DNA from: JAIBAC01 sp046331095 | GTDB lineage: Bacteria; Actinomycetota; Acidimicrobiia; UBA2766 | Reading direction: 5' to 3' | Assembly: GCA_046331095.1 (NCBI GenBank) | Contig: JAXLRM010000008.1 | Span: forward strand, 82,814 to 146,813 | Length of the DNA stretch: 64,000 nt | Shown here: piece by piece, positions 45,054-53,341 of the stretch | Layout of the letters: every line of letters starts with the position of its first letter | Position numbering within the stretch: the stretch's first letter is position 1 | The notes under the pieces: model-generated | Told to the model about the DNA's origin: nothing | The model's input: the letters and a program-made list of their open reading frames with translations, nothing else | The model's database searches: none | Translations under genes and position numbers: made by a program

Positions 45054-46891
45054 TCCACCGTTACGGTCTTGGCGAGGTTGCGGGGCTTGTCGACGTTGCA
45101 CCCCCGTGCTGTCGCCACTTGATAGGCCAGGACCTGCAACGCGACGGAGTCGACGATCGGCGCGAAGAGCTCGTGGGTCTCGGGCACCTCGAAGACGCGA
45201 GCGGGATCGATCCCGCCGAAGTCGGTGCCGGGGTTGGCGAGCAGGACGATACGACCTCCGCGCGCGGCGACCTCGGCCACGTTGGAGAGTGTCTTGGCGT
45301 GGACCTTCGAAGCGGTCACGACCGAGACCACGGGTACGTCCTCGTCGATGAGGGCGAGTGGCCCGTGCTTGAGCTCGCCTGCCGGGTACGCCTCGGCGTG
45401 CAGGTACGAGATCTCCTTCATCTTGAGGGCGCCTTCCAGCGCGGTCGGGAAGGCAGCTCCGCGCCCGAGGTAGAAGGCGTCGGTGGCGTCCTTCCACACG
45501 GCGGCCTCGGCCTCGACCTCACCGAGGTCGGCGAGGACCTCGGCAACCTGGGCGGGTAACCGCAGCATCTGCTCCAAGAGGGTGCCGACCTCGCTGGCGT
45601 AGAGGGATCCGCGCAGCTGCGCGAGCCACAACGCCAGTAGGTCGAGGGCTGCGATCTGGCACGTGAACGTCTTCGTGGCGGCCACGCCGATCTCGGGCCC
45701 CGCGTGGGTGTAGACGACGGCATCGGCTTCGCGTGCCATCGTGGAGTCGACGACGTTGGTAACGGCGAAGACTTTCGCCTCGAGCTCCTGTGCGTACCTG
45801 CATGCGGCGATGGTGTCCGCCGTCTCGCCGGACTGGCTCACGCCGATTACGAGCGTCTGCGCGTCGAGGACCGGATCGCGGTAGCGGAACTCGCTCGCCA
45901 CGTCGATCTCGACGGGGATGCGGGCCCAGTGCTCGATGGCGTACTTGGCCACCAGGCCTGCGTGGTAGCTCGTCCCACAGGCGACCACGAACACCTTGTC
46001 GACCGTCCTGAGCGCGTGCTCGTCGGTGCGCAGCTCGTCGAGCACGAGCCGTCCCGACTCGGCGTCGAGACGGCCGCCGAGGGTGTCGGCGAGCGCTCGC
46101 GGCTGCTCGTGGATCTCCTTGAGCATGAACGTGTCGTAGCCGCCCTTCTCGGCTGCTTCGAGATCCCAGGTCACGTGGGTACGGTGAGGCTGGACGACAC
46201 CGCCGTCGAGATCGGTGACCACCAGGTCGGTGCCTCGCATCTCGACCAACTGGTCGTCCTCGAGGACGACCACATCGCGTGTCTCGGCGAGGATCGCCGG
46301 TATGTCCGACGCCAAGAGACCGGCCGCGCCCGACGTACCGGCGACCAGTGGTGCGGCGCGGCGGGCACCGACGACGAGCTCGGGGTCGTCGGCTGATATG
46401 ACCGCCAGTGCGAACGCGCCGTCGAGACGCCTGGCCGCGGCCCTGACCGCGTCGGCGAGTCCGAAAGCGGGGTCTTCGTCCAGGCTCCGGCCCACCAGTT
46501 GGGCGACGACCTCGGTGTCGGTGTCGGAAGCGAACTCGATGCCGGCCGCTTCGAGCTCGGTGCGCAGCTCGTGGTGGTTCTCGATGATGCCGTTGTGCAC
46601 GAGCGCGATGCGCCCCTTGGCGTCCACCTGTGGGTGGGCGTTCGCCTCGCACGGCCGTCCGTGTGTCGCCCAGCGTGTGTGGCCGATGCCGGTCGTCCCG
46701 TCGAGGGTGGCCAACTCGGGAGCGGCCTTCAGTTCGGCAAGCTTGCCGGTGCGTCTCACTACGTCGATGCCGGCGCCGGAATGCACCGCGACCCCAGCGG
46801 AGTCGTAGCCGCGGTACTCGAGTCTGGTGAGCCCGTCGATCAGGAACGGGACCGCACGTCCGTTTCCCGTATAGGCCACGATCCCGCACAT
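45050..46891 (-). CDS. glmS: Glutamine-fructose-6-phosphate aminotransferase (isomerizing)
   Basis: The 613-residue enzyme makes glucosamine-6-phosphate for UDP-GlcNAc. The catalytic N-terminal cysteine follows the start (MCGIVAYTGN), with TRWATHG and NGIIENHHELR. Two SIS isomerase domains follow (ACGTSYHAGLVAKYAIE, IGVSQSGETADTIAACR, and GRGAAFPTALEGALKMKEISY). The C-terminus is NLAKTVTVE. ATG 46891 is chosen because Cys2 must be N-terminal and GAGGAGGTG stands just upstream. Confidence 0.98.
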   Translation of the reverse strand: MCGIVAYTGNGRAVPFLIDGLTRLEYRGYDSAGVAVHSGAGIDVVRRTGKLAELKAAPELATLDGTTGIGHTRWATHGRPCEANAHPQVDAKGRIALVHNGIIENHHELRTELEAAGIEFASDTDTEVVAQLVGRSLDEDPAFGLADAVRAAARRLDGAFALAVISADDPELVVGARRAAPLVAGTSGAAGLLASDIPAILAETRDVVVLEDDQLVEMRGTDLVVTDLDGGVVQPHRTHVTWDLEAAEKGGYDTFMLKEIHEQPRALADTLGGRLDAESGRLVLDELRTDEHALRTVDKVFVVACGTSYHAGLVAKYAIEHWARIPVEIDVASEFRYRDPVLDAQTLVIGVSQSGETADTIAACRYAQELEAKVFAVTNVVDSTMAREADAVVYTHAGPEIGVAATKTFTCQIAALDLLALWLAQLRGSLYASEVGTLLEQMLRLPAQVAEVLADLGEVEAEAAVWKDATDAFYLGRGAAFPTALEGALKMKEISYLHAEAYPAGELKHGPLALIDEDVPVVSVVTASKVHAKTLSNVAEVAARGGRIVLLANPGTDFGGIDPARVFEVPETHELFAPIVDSVALQVLAYQVATARGCNVDKPRNLAKTVTVE

Positions 46892-47204
46892 GTGCACCTC
46901 CTCGCGCGCCTTCACGCGCGCGTCACGGTGCAACAGGACGGGCGGCAGCGCAGTGGCTACGCCCCCACGACCCGGTGGCGCTTTGTCCCGGGGCTCACGC
47001 CCCGCATTTGACGCCGTCGGTCACGACCCGTGGCGGCCGAGCGGGTATCCGCCGAAGTCTCGATGAACCCGCTTCCTCGTCACCTCGCACGCGAGGCCTG
47101 GCGCTCGCTCCGCGGGTCTCCCCACGGATGGTCCCATTGCACCGACGAGACTACACATCGTCACCGCGGATACCTCCATGAGTCACCGGGGGCACCGGGC
47201 GGCG
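46892..47204. other. Long glmS leader/intergenic region without recognised gene
   Basis: The 313 bp between glmS and the hydrolase gene contain a small hairpin (GGGGC-TCAC-GCCCC, 46990-47003) and GC-rich palindromic sequence at 46911-46922 near the glmS ribosome site. I see no ribozyme or riboswitch signature, tRNA or convincing ORF. Confidence 0.4.
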
Positions 47205-48410
47205 TCAGGCGGCGTCGAACATCCCCAGGCCGCCCAGGAATCTCCCGAGCTGGCGCAGGTAGGTGCCCCGGTGGACGTGGATCGCGTGCGAACCTGCGTA
47301 CCAGTGGACCTGGGGTCCCCCCCAGTGCTCCCAGAGAAGGCGCGACTGGTGCGGAGGTGTGACGTTGTCGTGGTCGGCAGCGATGATCATGAGGCGTTCG
47401 AGCGGGAGGTGCACCGGGTGTTGCAACGGGGTGTGGACCGCGGTGTGTACCCGCATGTCGTCGAGTGTCCAGCCGAGCCGCGCGAACATCAGTCCGAGGA
47501 GCTGACGCGCGGGCACCCAGCCGACGGCGCAATCGCCAAGGCTGGTCGCGGGGATCATCGGCACCGCGAACGCGAGGTCCTCCTCGAGCGCAGCGACCAG
47601 CGACGTCATGTATCCCCCGAGGCTGACGCCCATCACACCGACCTCGGGAGCCCCCTGCGCGTAGAGCCAGTCCAAGAAGATGCGGAAGTCGTGGACGGCG
47701 TTGGCCCAGTTCTCCGCGAGCTGGGCGACGTCGAGGCTCGGGAAGCCGAGTCCGTGCACGGGCCCGCTGCGGAACCCGTGGTGGGGTAGGTCGAACAGTG
47801 CCACGTCCATCCCGCGCTCGTAGAGCCAGCGCACGTTGAAGAGCTCGGTGTTGAGGGTCTTGTGACCGGCCATCATCCCGTGGAAGCACACCGACACCGG
47901 CCGCGGCCGGTCACCGTGGCGCCACAGGCGCAGGTGGGCGTGGCGGTTGCGGCTCCTCTGGAGGAACCCCGAGTGCATGCGCGGGTTGACGGGCTCGAAT
48001 GGGCTCGCGAACCAGTAGTCCTCGACCCGTCCCCCGCGAGGGCGGAAGGTCGTGTGGCCGACGCGCCCGCGAGCAGGAACCAGGCCCTCCGGCGGTCGGA
48101 CGAAGAACGTGTCCGGGTCCGTGAGGAACTCGGGCTGCACGTAGAAGGACCACTCGTCGAGAAGGCGACTCGGGTCTGCGAGGCCCCGAACCAGCGTGGG
48201 CCCGGCGGAGGCCAGGACCGTGCCCGTGAGGGGGAGCTGCAGGAGGCGATCGAACCTGTCGGCGAATCCACCGAGCTGGCGATCGCTCGAACGGGGGACG
48301 CTGACCACGGGACGGTAATGGCGGTGTGCTTCGACGTCGATGCGGTCGAACCAGTAGTCGGAGCGGGGCGGCTCGGTGGCCTCGGGCCGCAGTGGTCGCA
48401 CGATTTCCAT
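47205..48410 (-). CDS. ABHD18-like alpha/beta hydrolase
   Basis: The 401-residue protein resembles the alpha/beta hydrolase group PF09752 (ABHD18/DUF2048-like). A long N-terminal region precedes the hydrolase core RPVSVCFHGMMAGHK (oxyanion loop), LFDLPHHGFRSGP and nucleophile GVSLGG. IIAADHDNVTPP (acid) and AGSHAIHVHRG (base) complete the triad. The substrate is unknown; an ester or lipid is likely. The start ATG 48410 has GGGGGGAA upstream. A perfect palindrome (48492-48518) and a leader hairpin (48426-48445) precede it, which suggests tight regulation. Confidence 0.85.
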   Translation of the reverse strand: MEIVRPLRPEATEPPRSDYWFDRIDVEAHRHYRPVVSVPRSSDRQLGGFADRFDRLLQLPLTGTVLASAGPTLVRGLADPSRLLDEWSFYVQPEFLTDPDTFFVRPPEGLVPARGRVGHTTFRPRGGRVEDYWFASPFEPVNPRMHSGFLQRSRNRHAHLRLWRHGDRPRPVSVCFHGMMAGHKTLNTELFNVRWLYERGMDVALFDLPHHGFRSGPVHGLGFPSLDVAQLAENWANAVHDFRIFLDWLYAQGAPEVGVMGVSLGGYMTSLVAALEEDLAFAVPMIPATSLGDCAVGWVPARQLLGLMFARLGWTLDDMRVHTAVHTPLQHPVHLPLERLMIIAADHDNVTPPHQSRLLWEHWGGPQVHWYAGSHAIHVHRGTYLRQLGRFLGGLGMFDAA

Positions 48411-48425
48411 GGTTCCCCCCGGCTT

Positions 48426-48445
48426 CGGTGGCCGTCGGGCCACCG
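48426..48445 (-). promoter_or_regulatory. Leader hairpin before the ABHD18-like gene
   Basis: CGGTGGCC-GTCG-GGCCACCG is a perfect 8-bp stem with a 4-nt loop. It ends 15 nt before the ATG at 48410, next to the ribosome-binding site, where it could affect translation. Confidence 0.5.
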
Positions 48446-48491
48446 AGGCATGGGCACTCGGCCCGTCCGGTGTGGCAGATCACAGTTGACG

Positions 48492-48518
48492 CTGGTGTCA
48501 ACCAACCTGTGACACCAG
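48492..48518 (-). promoter_or_regulatory. Perfect 9-9-9 inverted repeat, candidate operator
   Basis: CTGGTGTCA - 9 nt - TGACACCAG. On the minus strand it contains TTGACA (48497-48502), a potential -35 element of the ABHD18-like gene about 85 bp downstream. A homodimeric repressor (TetR or GntR type) is the usual reader of such sites; no such gene is adjacent. Confidence 0.6.
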
Positions 48519-48602
48519 ATTCCCGCCCGAGGTTGCCGAGTCCTTGCCCCCACGGCAGCAATTACGACGATTGCACGACCTGGATCCCACGTTGCGTGGT
48601 CG

Positions 48603-49961
48603 TCAGATCACGGAAGCGGCTGTCTTGATGCGCTCGACTGCCCCGGTCGCCTCGATCTCCGTCGGTGCCTGAACCATCACCCTGAGAACCGGCTCGGTGC
48701 CCGAGGGCCGCACGACCACACGTCCCGTGTTGCCGAGTTGATCCCGAGTTGCGGAGACCACGTCCCAGAAGCCGGCCGCAGTATCGAGCTTCTCGCGATC
48801 GTGGAGTGGGAGCGCGACCGCGACCTGAGGGTACGACCGCATCCGTCCTGCCAGGTCCGCCAGTGACATCCCCGTTCGGCCCAACACCTGGACGAGTTGG
48901 AGCGCTGTCAGGAGGCCACAGCCCGTGGGACTCAGGTGGCGGAAGATGACGTGACCCGACTGCTCCCCGCCGAGGGCGAGGTCACGGTCCTCCAGCGCCT
49001 TGAGCACGTTGCGGTCGCCCACCGGGCACTCGACAACCTCGATCCCGCTCTCACGTAGGAGAACCTCGAGGCCGACATTGCTCATCACCGTGGCCACGAT
49101 GGCATCGCCGGGGAGTTCGCCGCGGGAGTGCATGTCGAGCCCGCACACGGCAAGGATGTGATCGCCGTCCACGACATTGCCGGTCGCGTCGACGGCGATG
49201 AGCCGATCGGCGTCACCGTCGAACGCGAGGCCGACGTCGGCACCGGTGGCAACCACGGCAGCGGCGAGGGCATCGGGTGCGGTTGCGCCGCAACCGGCGT
49301 TGATGTTCGTACCGTCGGGCTCGGCGAAACGCACGTCGACGTCGGCGCCGACACGGCGCAAAACCTCGGGTCCGAGGACCGACGCAGCCCCGTTGGCGGC
49401 GTCGACCACCACCTTGAGGCCGTCGAAAGGCACCGAGACCGTGGCGAGAAGGATCTCCAGGTAGCGCTCCGCCAGCTCCGGCCTTGTCCTGATACGGCCG
49501 ACGGCTCCCCCAGTCGGGCGCGGAAGACGACCGGCATCCTCGAGGTGGCGACCCTCCTCGCCCTCGAGCAGCTCCTCGATCTCCTCCTCGTCGGCGGGCG
49601 TGAGCTTGGTGCCACCGCGAGCGAAGAACTTGACGCCGTTGTCGGCAGCGGGGTTGTGCGACGCGGACACGACTGCACCGGCGTCAGCGCCGATGTCGCG
49701 GCTCAACAGAGCCACAGCGGCGGTGGGTACGACGCCGAGATCGACCACGTCGACCCCGCAGGACGCGAGGCCGGCTGCAAGCGCCTGTGCCAACAAGCCG
49801 CTACTGGCGCGGGTGTCGCGGCCCACGAGGAACACAGGACGGTCCGCGCTGTCACGCCCGAGGACGTGTCCGGCAGCACGACCGAGACCGAGGACCAGCT
49901 CGGGCGACAGCTCACTGTTGGCGGCACCGCGGATCCCGTCGGTGCCGAAGCGGGGTGTCAC
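48603..49961 (-). CDS. glmM: Phosphoglucosamine mutase
   Basis: The 452-residue enzyme interconverts GlcN-6-P and GlcN-1-P, the step after GlmS. The N-terminus is FGTDGIRG and the phosphoserine loop is VVSASHNPAADNG. The metal site is FDGDADR, the sugar loop is GGEQSGH and the phosphate-binding loop is RPSGTEPVLRVM. GTG 49961 overlaps the rpsI stop, giving rplM-rpsI-glmM, the usual order in many bacteria. Confidence 0.98.
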   Translation of the reverse strand: MTPRFGTDGIRGAANSELSPELVLGLGRAAGHVLGRDSADRPVFLVGRDTRASSGLLAQALAAGLASCGVDVVDLGVVPTAAVALLSRDIGADAGAVVSASHNPAADNGVKFFARGGTKLTPADEEEIEELLEGEEGRHLEDAGRLPRPTGGAVGRIRTRPELAERYLEILLATVSVPFDGLKVVVDAANGAASVLGPEVLRRVGADVDVRFAEPDGTNINAGCGATAPDALAAAVVATGADVGLAFDGDADRLIAVDATGNVVDGDHILAVCGLDMHSRGELPGDAIVATVMSNVGLEVLLRESGIEVVECPVGDRNVLKALEDRDLALGGEQSGHVIFRHLSPTGCGLLTALQLVQVLGRTGMSLADLAGRMRSYPQVAVALPLHDREKLDTAAGFWDVVSATRDQLGNTGRVVVRPSGTEPVLRVMVQAPTEIEATGAVERIKTAASVI

Positions 49962-50353
49962 CGCTTCGAGTACTGCGGTGCCTTCCGGGCCTTCTTGAGC
50001 CCGTACTTCTTGCGCTCCTTCTTGCGGGCGTCCCGGGTCAGGAACCCGCCGCTCTTGAGCTTGGCCCGGTTCTCGGGGTCGACCTCGACGAGCGCGCGGG
50101 AGATGCCGAGCACGACTGCGCCGGCCTGGCCCGTGGCACCACCGCCCGCGAGGGTGACGTCGACGTCGTAGGCGCCCTCGGCACCGGCGACCTTGAACGG
50201 CTCGGCGATGAGCATCTGATGCGTCTTGGAGGGGAAGTACTTCGCGAGTTCCCGGCCGTTGCAGGTGATCTCGCCGCTACCCGCACGTAGGCGCACTCGG
50301 GCCACGGCGGACTTGCGCCGTCCTGTCGTCTGACACATCGGGGCGTCGCTCAC
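49958..50353 (-). CDS. rpsI: 30S ribosomal protein S9 (uS9)
   Basis: The 131-residue protein shows TTGRRKSAVARVRL, FPSKTHQMLIAEPF and GISRALVEVDPENR. The basic tail KKYGLKKARKAPQYSKR reaches the P site of the ribosome. GTG 50353 overlaps the rplM stop; ATG 50338 (MCQTTGRRK) could be the real start. Confidence 0.97.
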   Translation of the reverse strand: MSDAPMCQTTGRRKSAVARVRLRAGSGEITCNGRELAKYFPSKTHQMLIAEPFKVAGAEGAYDVDVTLAGGGATGQAGAVVLGISRALVEVDPENRAKLKSGGFLTRDARKKERKKYGLKKARKAPQYSKR

Positions 50354-51096
50354 GCGTCCTCCTCACCGTCGGATTCCGGCTCGGCCTCGCCGTTCTCGCC
50401 GGCATCCGCCGTCATCTGCGTTCCGGCAGCCTCCACCGGTGAGGGCTGACCGGGTGTCGCCTCGGTCGTCGATTCGTCGTCCGCGACGGCGACCTCGACG
50501 GAAACCCCTTCGGTGACCGCGTCGACCACCGGCGCCTCTTCCACGGTCTCCGCTTCCGGTTCGGCCTCGACTGCCGGCGCGGCTTGGGCGGGCTTGTTCG
50601 CCGGGCGCTTGTTGGCCGAGCCGGACTTGCGTCGCTCCTTGGCTTCGCGCCTCTTGGCGTTGGAGTTGGGCGCACCCGGGGTCCCCTTGAACTGGGCCGC
50701 GTGGGGGTGTTCGGGACCTGCGTAGACCTTGAGCTTCTTGATGACCTGCCGCGAGAGCCGGTTCTTGGGGAGCATCCCCCGCACGGCACGGCGCAGGACC
50801 TCGTCGGGGTGGCGACTCATCTCGTCCTCGAAGGTGGACGAGCGCAGCCCGCCGGGATACCCGGAGTGACGGTAGTAGCGCTTGGCGGCGGCCTTGTTCG
50901 ACGTGAGGACGAGCTTGTCGGCGTTGACGACGACGACGTGGTCGCCCACGTCGGTGTTGTAGCTGAACGTCGGCTTGTGCTTGCCACGCAAGAGGTTGGC
51001 GATCTCGACGGCCAGGCGGCCGAGCACCTTGCCCTCGGCGTCGATGAGGTGCCAGGTGCGCGTCACCTCGTCGGGTTTGGGCGTGTACGTGCGCAC
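50350..51096 (-). CDS. rplM: 50S ribosomal protein L13 (uL13) with long acidic tail
   Basis: Residues 1-142 are a normal uL13 (TWHLIDAEGKVLGRLAVEIANLLRG, DVGDHVVVVNADK, SGYPGGLRSSTFEDE, RGMLPKNRLSRQ). The family usually ends soon after HPHAAQ. Here about 105 more residues follow: a basic segment (KRREAKERRKSGSANKRP), an Ala/Pro segment, then a strongly acidic stretch ending ESDGEEDA. The frame and codon use stay uniform to the rpsI overlap, so this is not an artefact. GTG 51096 (VRTYTPKP) is the preferred start. Confidence 0.95.
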   Translation of the reverse strand: MRTYTPKPDEVTRTWHLIDAEGKVLGRLAVEIANLLRGKHKPTFSYNTDVGDHVVVVNADKLVLTSNKAAAKRYYRHSGYPGGLRSSTFEDEMSRHPDEVLRRAVRGMLPKNRLSRQVIKKLKVYAGPEHPHAAQFKGTPGAPNSNAKRREAKERRKSGSANKRPANKPAQAAPAVEAEPEAETVEEAPVVDAVTEGVSVEVAVADDESTTEATPGQPSPVEAAGTQMTADAGENGEAEPESDGEEDA

Positions 51097-51243
51097 GGGA
51101 TCTCCGGAGATGACGACTTCGCGGTGGGTCCTCGAGGCCACCGAGGGCGGCCGGCCGTTCTGGACCGAGGGGCGATACTATCAGCACGCCTCGGCACGGT
51201 CACATGCGGCGCGGGGCTCCGCTTCAGGCAGTGAAGGAGTGCG

Positions 51244-52500
51244 GTGGCGCCCGAGCCCAGCGGCCAGATGGCAGCCCGAGCGCTGCCGCGTAGGCCGCCA
51301 CCTCCGGGCGTGACGGCAGTGGCCGAGGCACTCGAGGAACACCTCGACGGTCTCGTCGCCGAGATGCTCGAAAGCATCCTGGTCGAGATACCGGTGTATC
51401 GCGAGCGCGGCACCGCTGTCGCGGCCGACACCCGACGGGCAGCGGCATACGTCTACGCCAGCCTCATCGACAGCATCCGCACCGGCTCGCCGCCGAACGC
51501 CGCCGTCGCCAACTCGCTCGCCGACGTGGGCGCCGACCGCGCCCAACAGGGCATACCACTCGGCGATCTACTCCAGGCGTTCCGGATCTCCGCCCGTACC
51601 GCAGCCGACCACCTGACCCGAGTCGTCACCGAACGCGATCTCGACCGGGACGCAGCCATGTGGGTCGCCGAGGCGATCCTGCACTGGATCGACGTCGTCT
51701 CCAACCTCGCGGCGGCGTCGTACAGCCGGACCCAAGCGCGCCTGTTGGATGCGCAGGAGGACCTCCGGCGCGACTTCCTGCTCGATCTCCTCTTCGGTGC
51801 GGTCACCGGCGAGGAGGCGATCGAGCGCGCCGAGGAAGTGGCGTGGGATCCGGCCACGTCCTACTGGGTAGGTGTCATGGGCCGTCACGAGGGCGGGGTC
51901 TCACCCGAGGACCAGGCGGCGGTTGTCGATGCCCTGGAACACTGTTTCCCGCTGCGCACCCACGGGACCCTGGTCGTGCTCGTGCCGGCGCCCACCGCTT
52001 CGGACGCGGTTTCGATCGAGACGCGGGCGCTCGCCGCCGCCGCGGCTCGTGGGCTCTCGGTGGGCCTCGCTGCCGTACGCTCCGGCGTTTCCGGAGTGCG
52101 CCGCTCTCACATGGAGGCGAGCGAAGCGCTCGAGATCGCCCAGGCCACCGGAGACGCGTCGGTGTGCTTCTCCGAGGCGGTGCTCGACCGCCTCCTACGC
52201 CGCGATCCCGAGCTCCTCGACGAGCTCGTCGAGCGCACGGTGATTCCACTCGAGGTCTACGACGCCGCCCGTCGCACCGAACTGCTCGTCACCCTCGAGA
52301 CCTACTTCGAATCGGGCGAGAGCCCGTCACGCACCGCCGCGACGCTCCACACCCACACCCAGACGGTGCGCTACCGCCTCGGCCGCGTTGGCGAGATCAC
52401 CGGCCTCACCCTCGACAACCTCGAGGATCGCCTCTACCTGATGCTCGGTCTCAGGGGCCGGCGCCTGCGCGCCGGCCGCCGCCTCGAGGACAGGGACTGA
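51244..52500 (+). CDS. PucR/CdaR-family transcriptional regulator
   Basis: The 418-residue protein has an N-terminal helical region (about 25-160) and a GGDEF-related central domain (about 165-290). The C-terminal PucR helix-turn-helix is diagnostic: LLVTLETYFESGESPSRTAATLHTHTQTVRYRLGRVGEITG and LDNLEDRLYLMLGL. Such regulators control purine, sugar-acid or fatty-acid genes in actinobacteria. GTG 51244 has AAGGAG upstream. It is divergent from rplM and followed by the 6C-type RNA. Confidence 0.9.
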   Translation: MAPEPSGQMAARALPRRPPPPGVTAVAEALEEHLDGLVAEMLESILVEIPVYRERGTAVAADTRRAAAYVYASLIDSIRTGSPPNAAVANSLADVGADRAQQGIPLGDLLQAFRISARTAADHLTRVVTERDLDRDAAMWVAEAILHWIDVVSNLAAASYSRTQARLLDAQEDLRRDFLLDLLFGAVTGEEAIERAEEVAWDPATSYWVGVMGRHEGGVSPEDQAAVVDALEHCFPLRTHGTLVVLVPAPTASDAVSIETRALAAAAARGLSVGLAAVRSGVSGVRRSHMEASEALEIAQATGDASVCFSEAVLDRLLRRDPELLDELVERTVIPLEVYDAARRTELLVTLETYFESGESPSRTAATLHTHTQTVRYRLGRVGEITGLTLDNLEDRLYLMLGLRGRRLRAGRRLEDRD

Positions 52501-52603
52501 CTCCGGCCCATGCGATCGCAGACCGACTCATTTGTACGAAGCTACAAGAGCGCTTGCTAGAAGCTCACGCGTTTGTGCAGTGTTTCACAAGCAGCTCCGC
52601 CCG

Positions 52604-52609
52604 TAAAGT
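52604..52609 (+). promoter_or_regulatory. Candidate -10 element of the 6C-type RNA
   Basis: TAAAGT lies 10 nt before the first hairpin of the RNA, with a weak TGTTTC 17 nt upstream of it. It is plausible as the RNA promoter; the start site is not determinable here. Confidence 0.35.
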
Positions 52610-52610
52610 G

Positions 52611-52765
52611 ACTCTCGACGCACGGAACCCCCAAGCCGTGCGGCGCTTCGCATAACAGCGGGCCGGACTCCCCCTCCGGCCCCATACGGGCGGCGTCCCC
52701 CCGCCGCCCGTCACCTCATCAAGAGCCGCTCTGGATCCCCCCTCCAGAGCGGCTCTTCTTTTTTT
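52611..52765 (+). ncRNA. 6C-type small RNA (four hairpins with C-rich loops)
   Basis: Four perfect stems follow one another, each closing a loop with five or more C: CGCACGG/CCGTGCG (52619-52642), GGGCCGGA/TCCGGCCC (52660-52682), CGGGCGGCG/CGCCGCCCG (52687-52710) and the 15-bp terminator stem (52721-52757). Two adjacent hairpins with runs of about six C in the loops define the actinobacterial 6C RNA motif. In mycobacteria the homologue is a regulatory small RNA that pairs through the C-loops with G-rich sites of mRNAs. The extra C-loop hairpins at both ends are unusual or at least not part of the minimal motif. Confidence 0.85.
52721..52765 (+). terminator. Rho-independent terminator of the 6C-type RNA
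   Basis: AAGAGCCGCTCTGGA / TCCAGAGCGGCTCTT is a perfect 15-bp stem with loop TCCCCCC, followed by a run of seven T (52759-52765). It is the only textbook intrinsic terminator I see in the window. Confidence 0.93.
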
Positions 52766-52788
52766 CACACTGATCCTCGCCGGGCAGA

Positions 52789-52826
52789 AAACCCTTGACC
52801 TTGAAGACGAGTGAAGGGTTTATGGT
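52789..52826 (+). promoter_or_regulatory. MerR-type promoter/operator with 20-bp spacer
   Basis: The -35 element TTGACC (52795-52800) and -10 element TATGGT (52821-52826) are 20 bp apart, the elongated spacing that MerR activators correct by untwisting DNA. The inverted repeat AAACCCTT (52789-52796) / AAGGGTTT (52814-52821) is the dyad they bind. The MerR gene starts 8 bp downstream, so it is autoregulated. Confidence 0.85.
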
Positions 52827-52833
52827 GGCCTAC

Positions 52834-53328
52834 ATGAGGATCTCGGAGCTCGCCGAACGTGCTGGGGTGACACCGTCCACGCTGCGCTTCTACGAGCGGA
52901 TCGGCCTCATGGCAGAACCCGAGCGGACCGAGTCCGGGTACCGGACGTACAACGAGGCCGCTTCTGCACAGCTCCTCTTCATCACTCGGGCGAAGCGTGT
53001 CGGCCTCACGCTCGAACAGATCGGGGAGCTTCTCCCCGTGTGGGCTGGGAGGAGTTGCGCTGAGACGCAGCGGCAGGTGCTTGCACTCGTCGAAGCCAAA
53101 CGTGCCGAGGTCCTCGAGTGTGTCCGGGACCTGCAACGTTTCGCGGACCGACTCTACGAGGTCGGCGCGGAGCTGGAGCAGAGTCCGCCTCCTGTGACGT
53201 GCTGCGACGACCTCTCCTGCTGTGTTCCGGACGGTCGAGATGCAGGCGTCCGGCCCGCCCTCGCCCGCGGGGCTGACCGCCCCTACCACAGGGAACACGT
53301 GAGCAATCGCGAGACAAGAGCGCGATGA
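52834..53328 (+). CDS. MerR-family metal/redox-responsive regulator
   Basis: The 164-residue protein has the MerR winged helix MRISELAERAGVTPSTLRFYERIGL and the second helix pair SGYRTYNEAASAQLLFITRAKRVGLTLEQI. The dimerisation helix carries Cys75 and Cys96. A cysteine-rich tail CCDDLSCC (Cys123, 124, 129, 130) follows. This resembles metal-sensing MerR proteins (Cd, Zn, Hg), but the exact metal cannot be assigned. ATG 52834 is chosen over ATG 52822 and GTG 52825, which lie within the promoter -10. The cupin gene follows 13 bp after the stop. Confidence 0.9.
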   Translation: MRISELAERAGVTPSTLRFYERIGLMAEPERTESGYRTYNEAASAQLLFITRAKRVGLTLEQIGELLPVWAGRSCAETQRQVLALVEAKRAEVLECVRDLQRFADRLYEVGAELEQSPPPVTCCDDLSCCVPDGRDAGVRPALARGADRPYHREHVSNRETRAR

Positions 53329-53341
53329 AGGGAGAGCGAAG

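Noticed and set aside
46892..47204. glmS ribozyme in the glmS leader
   Set aside because: The glmS ribozyme is a Firmicutes-type element. No matching core or pseudoknot is visible, only small GC-rich hairpins.
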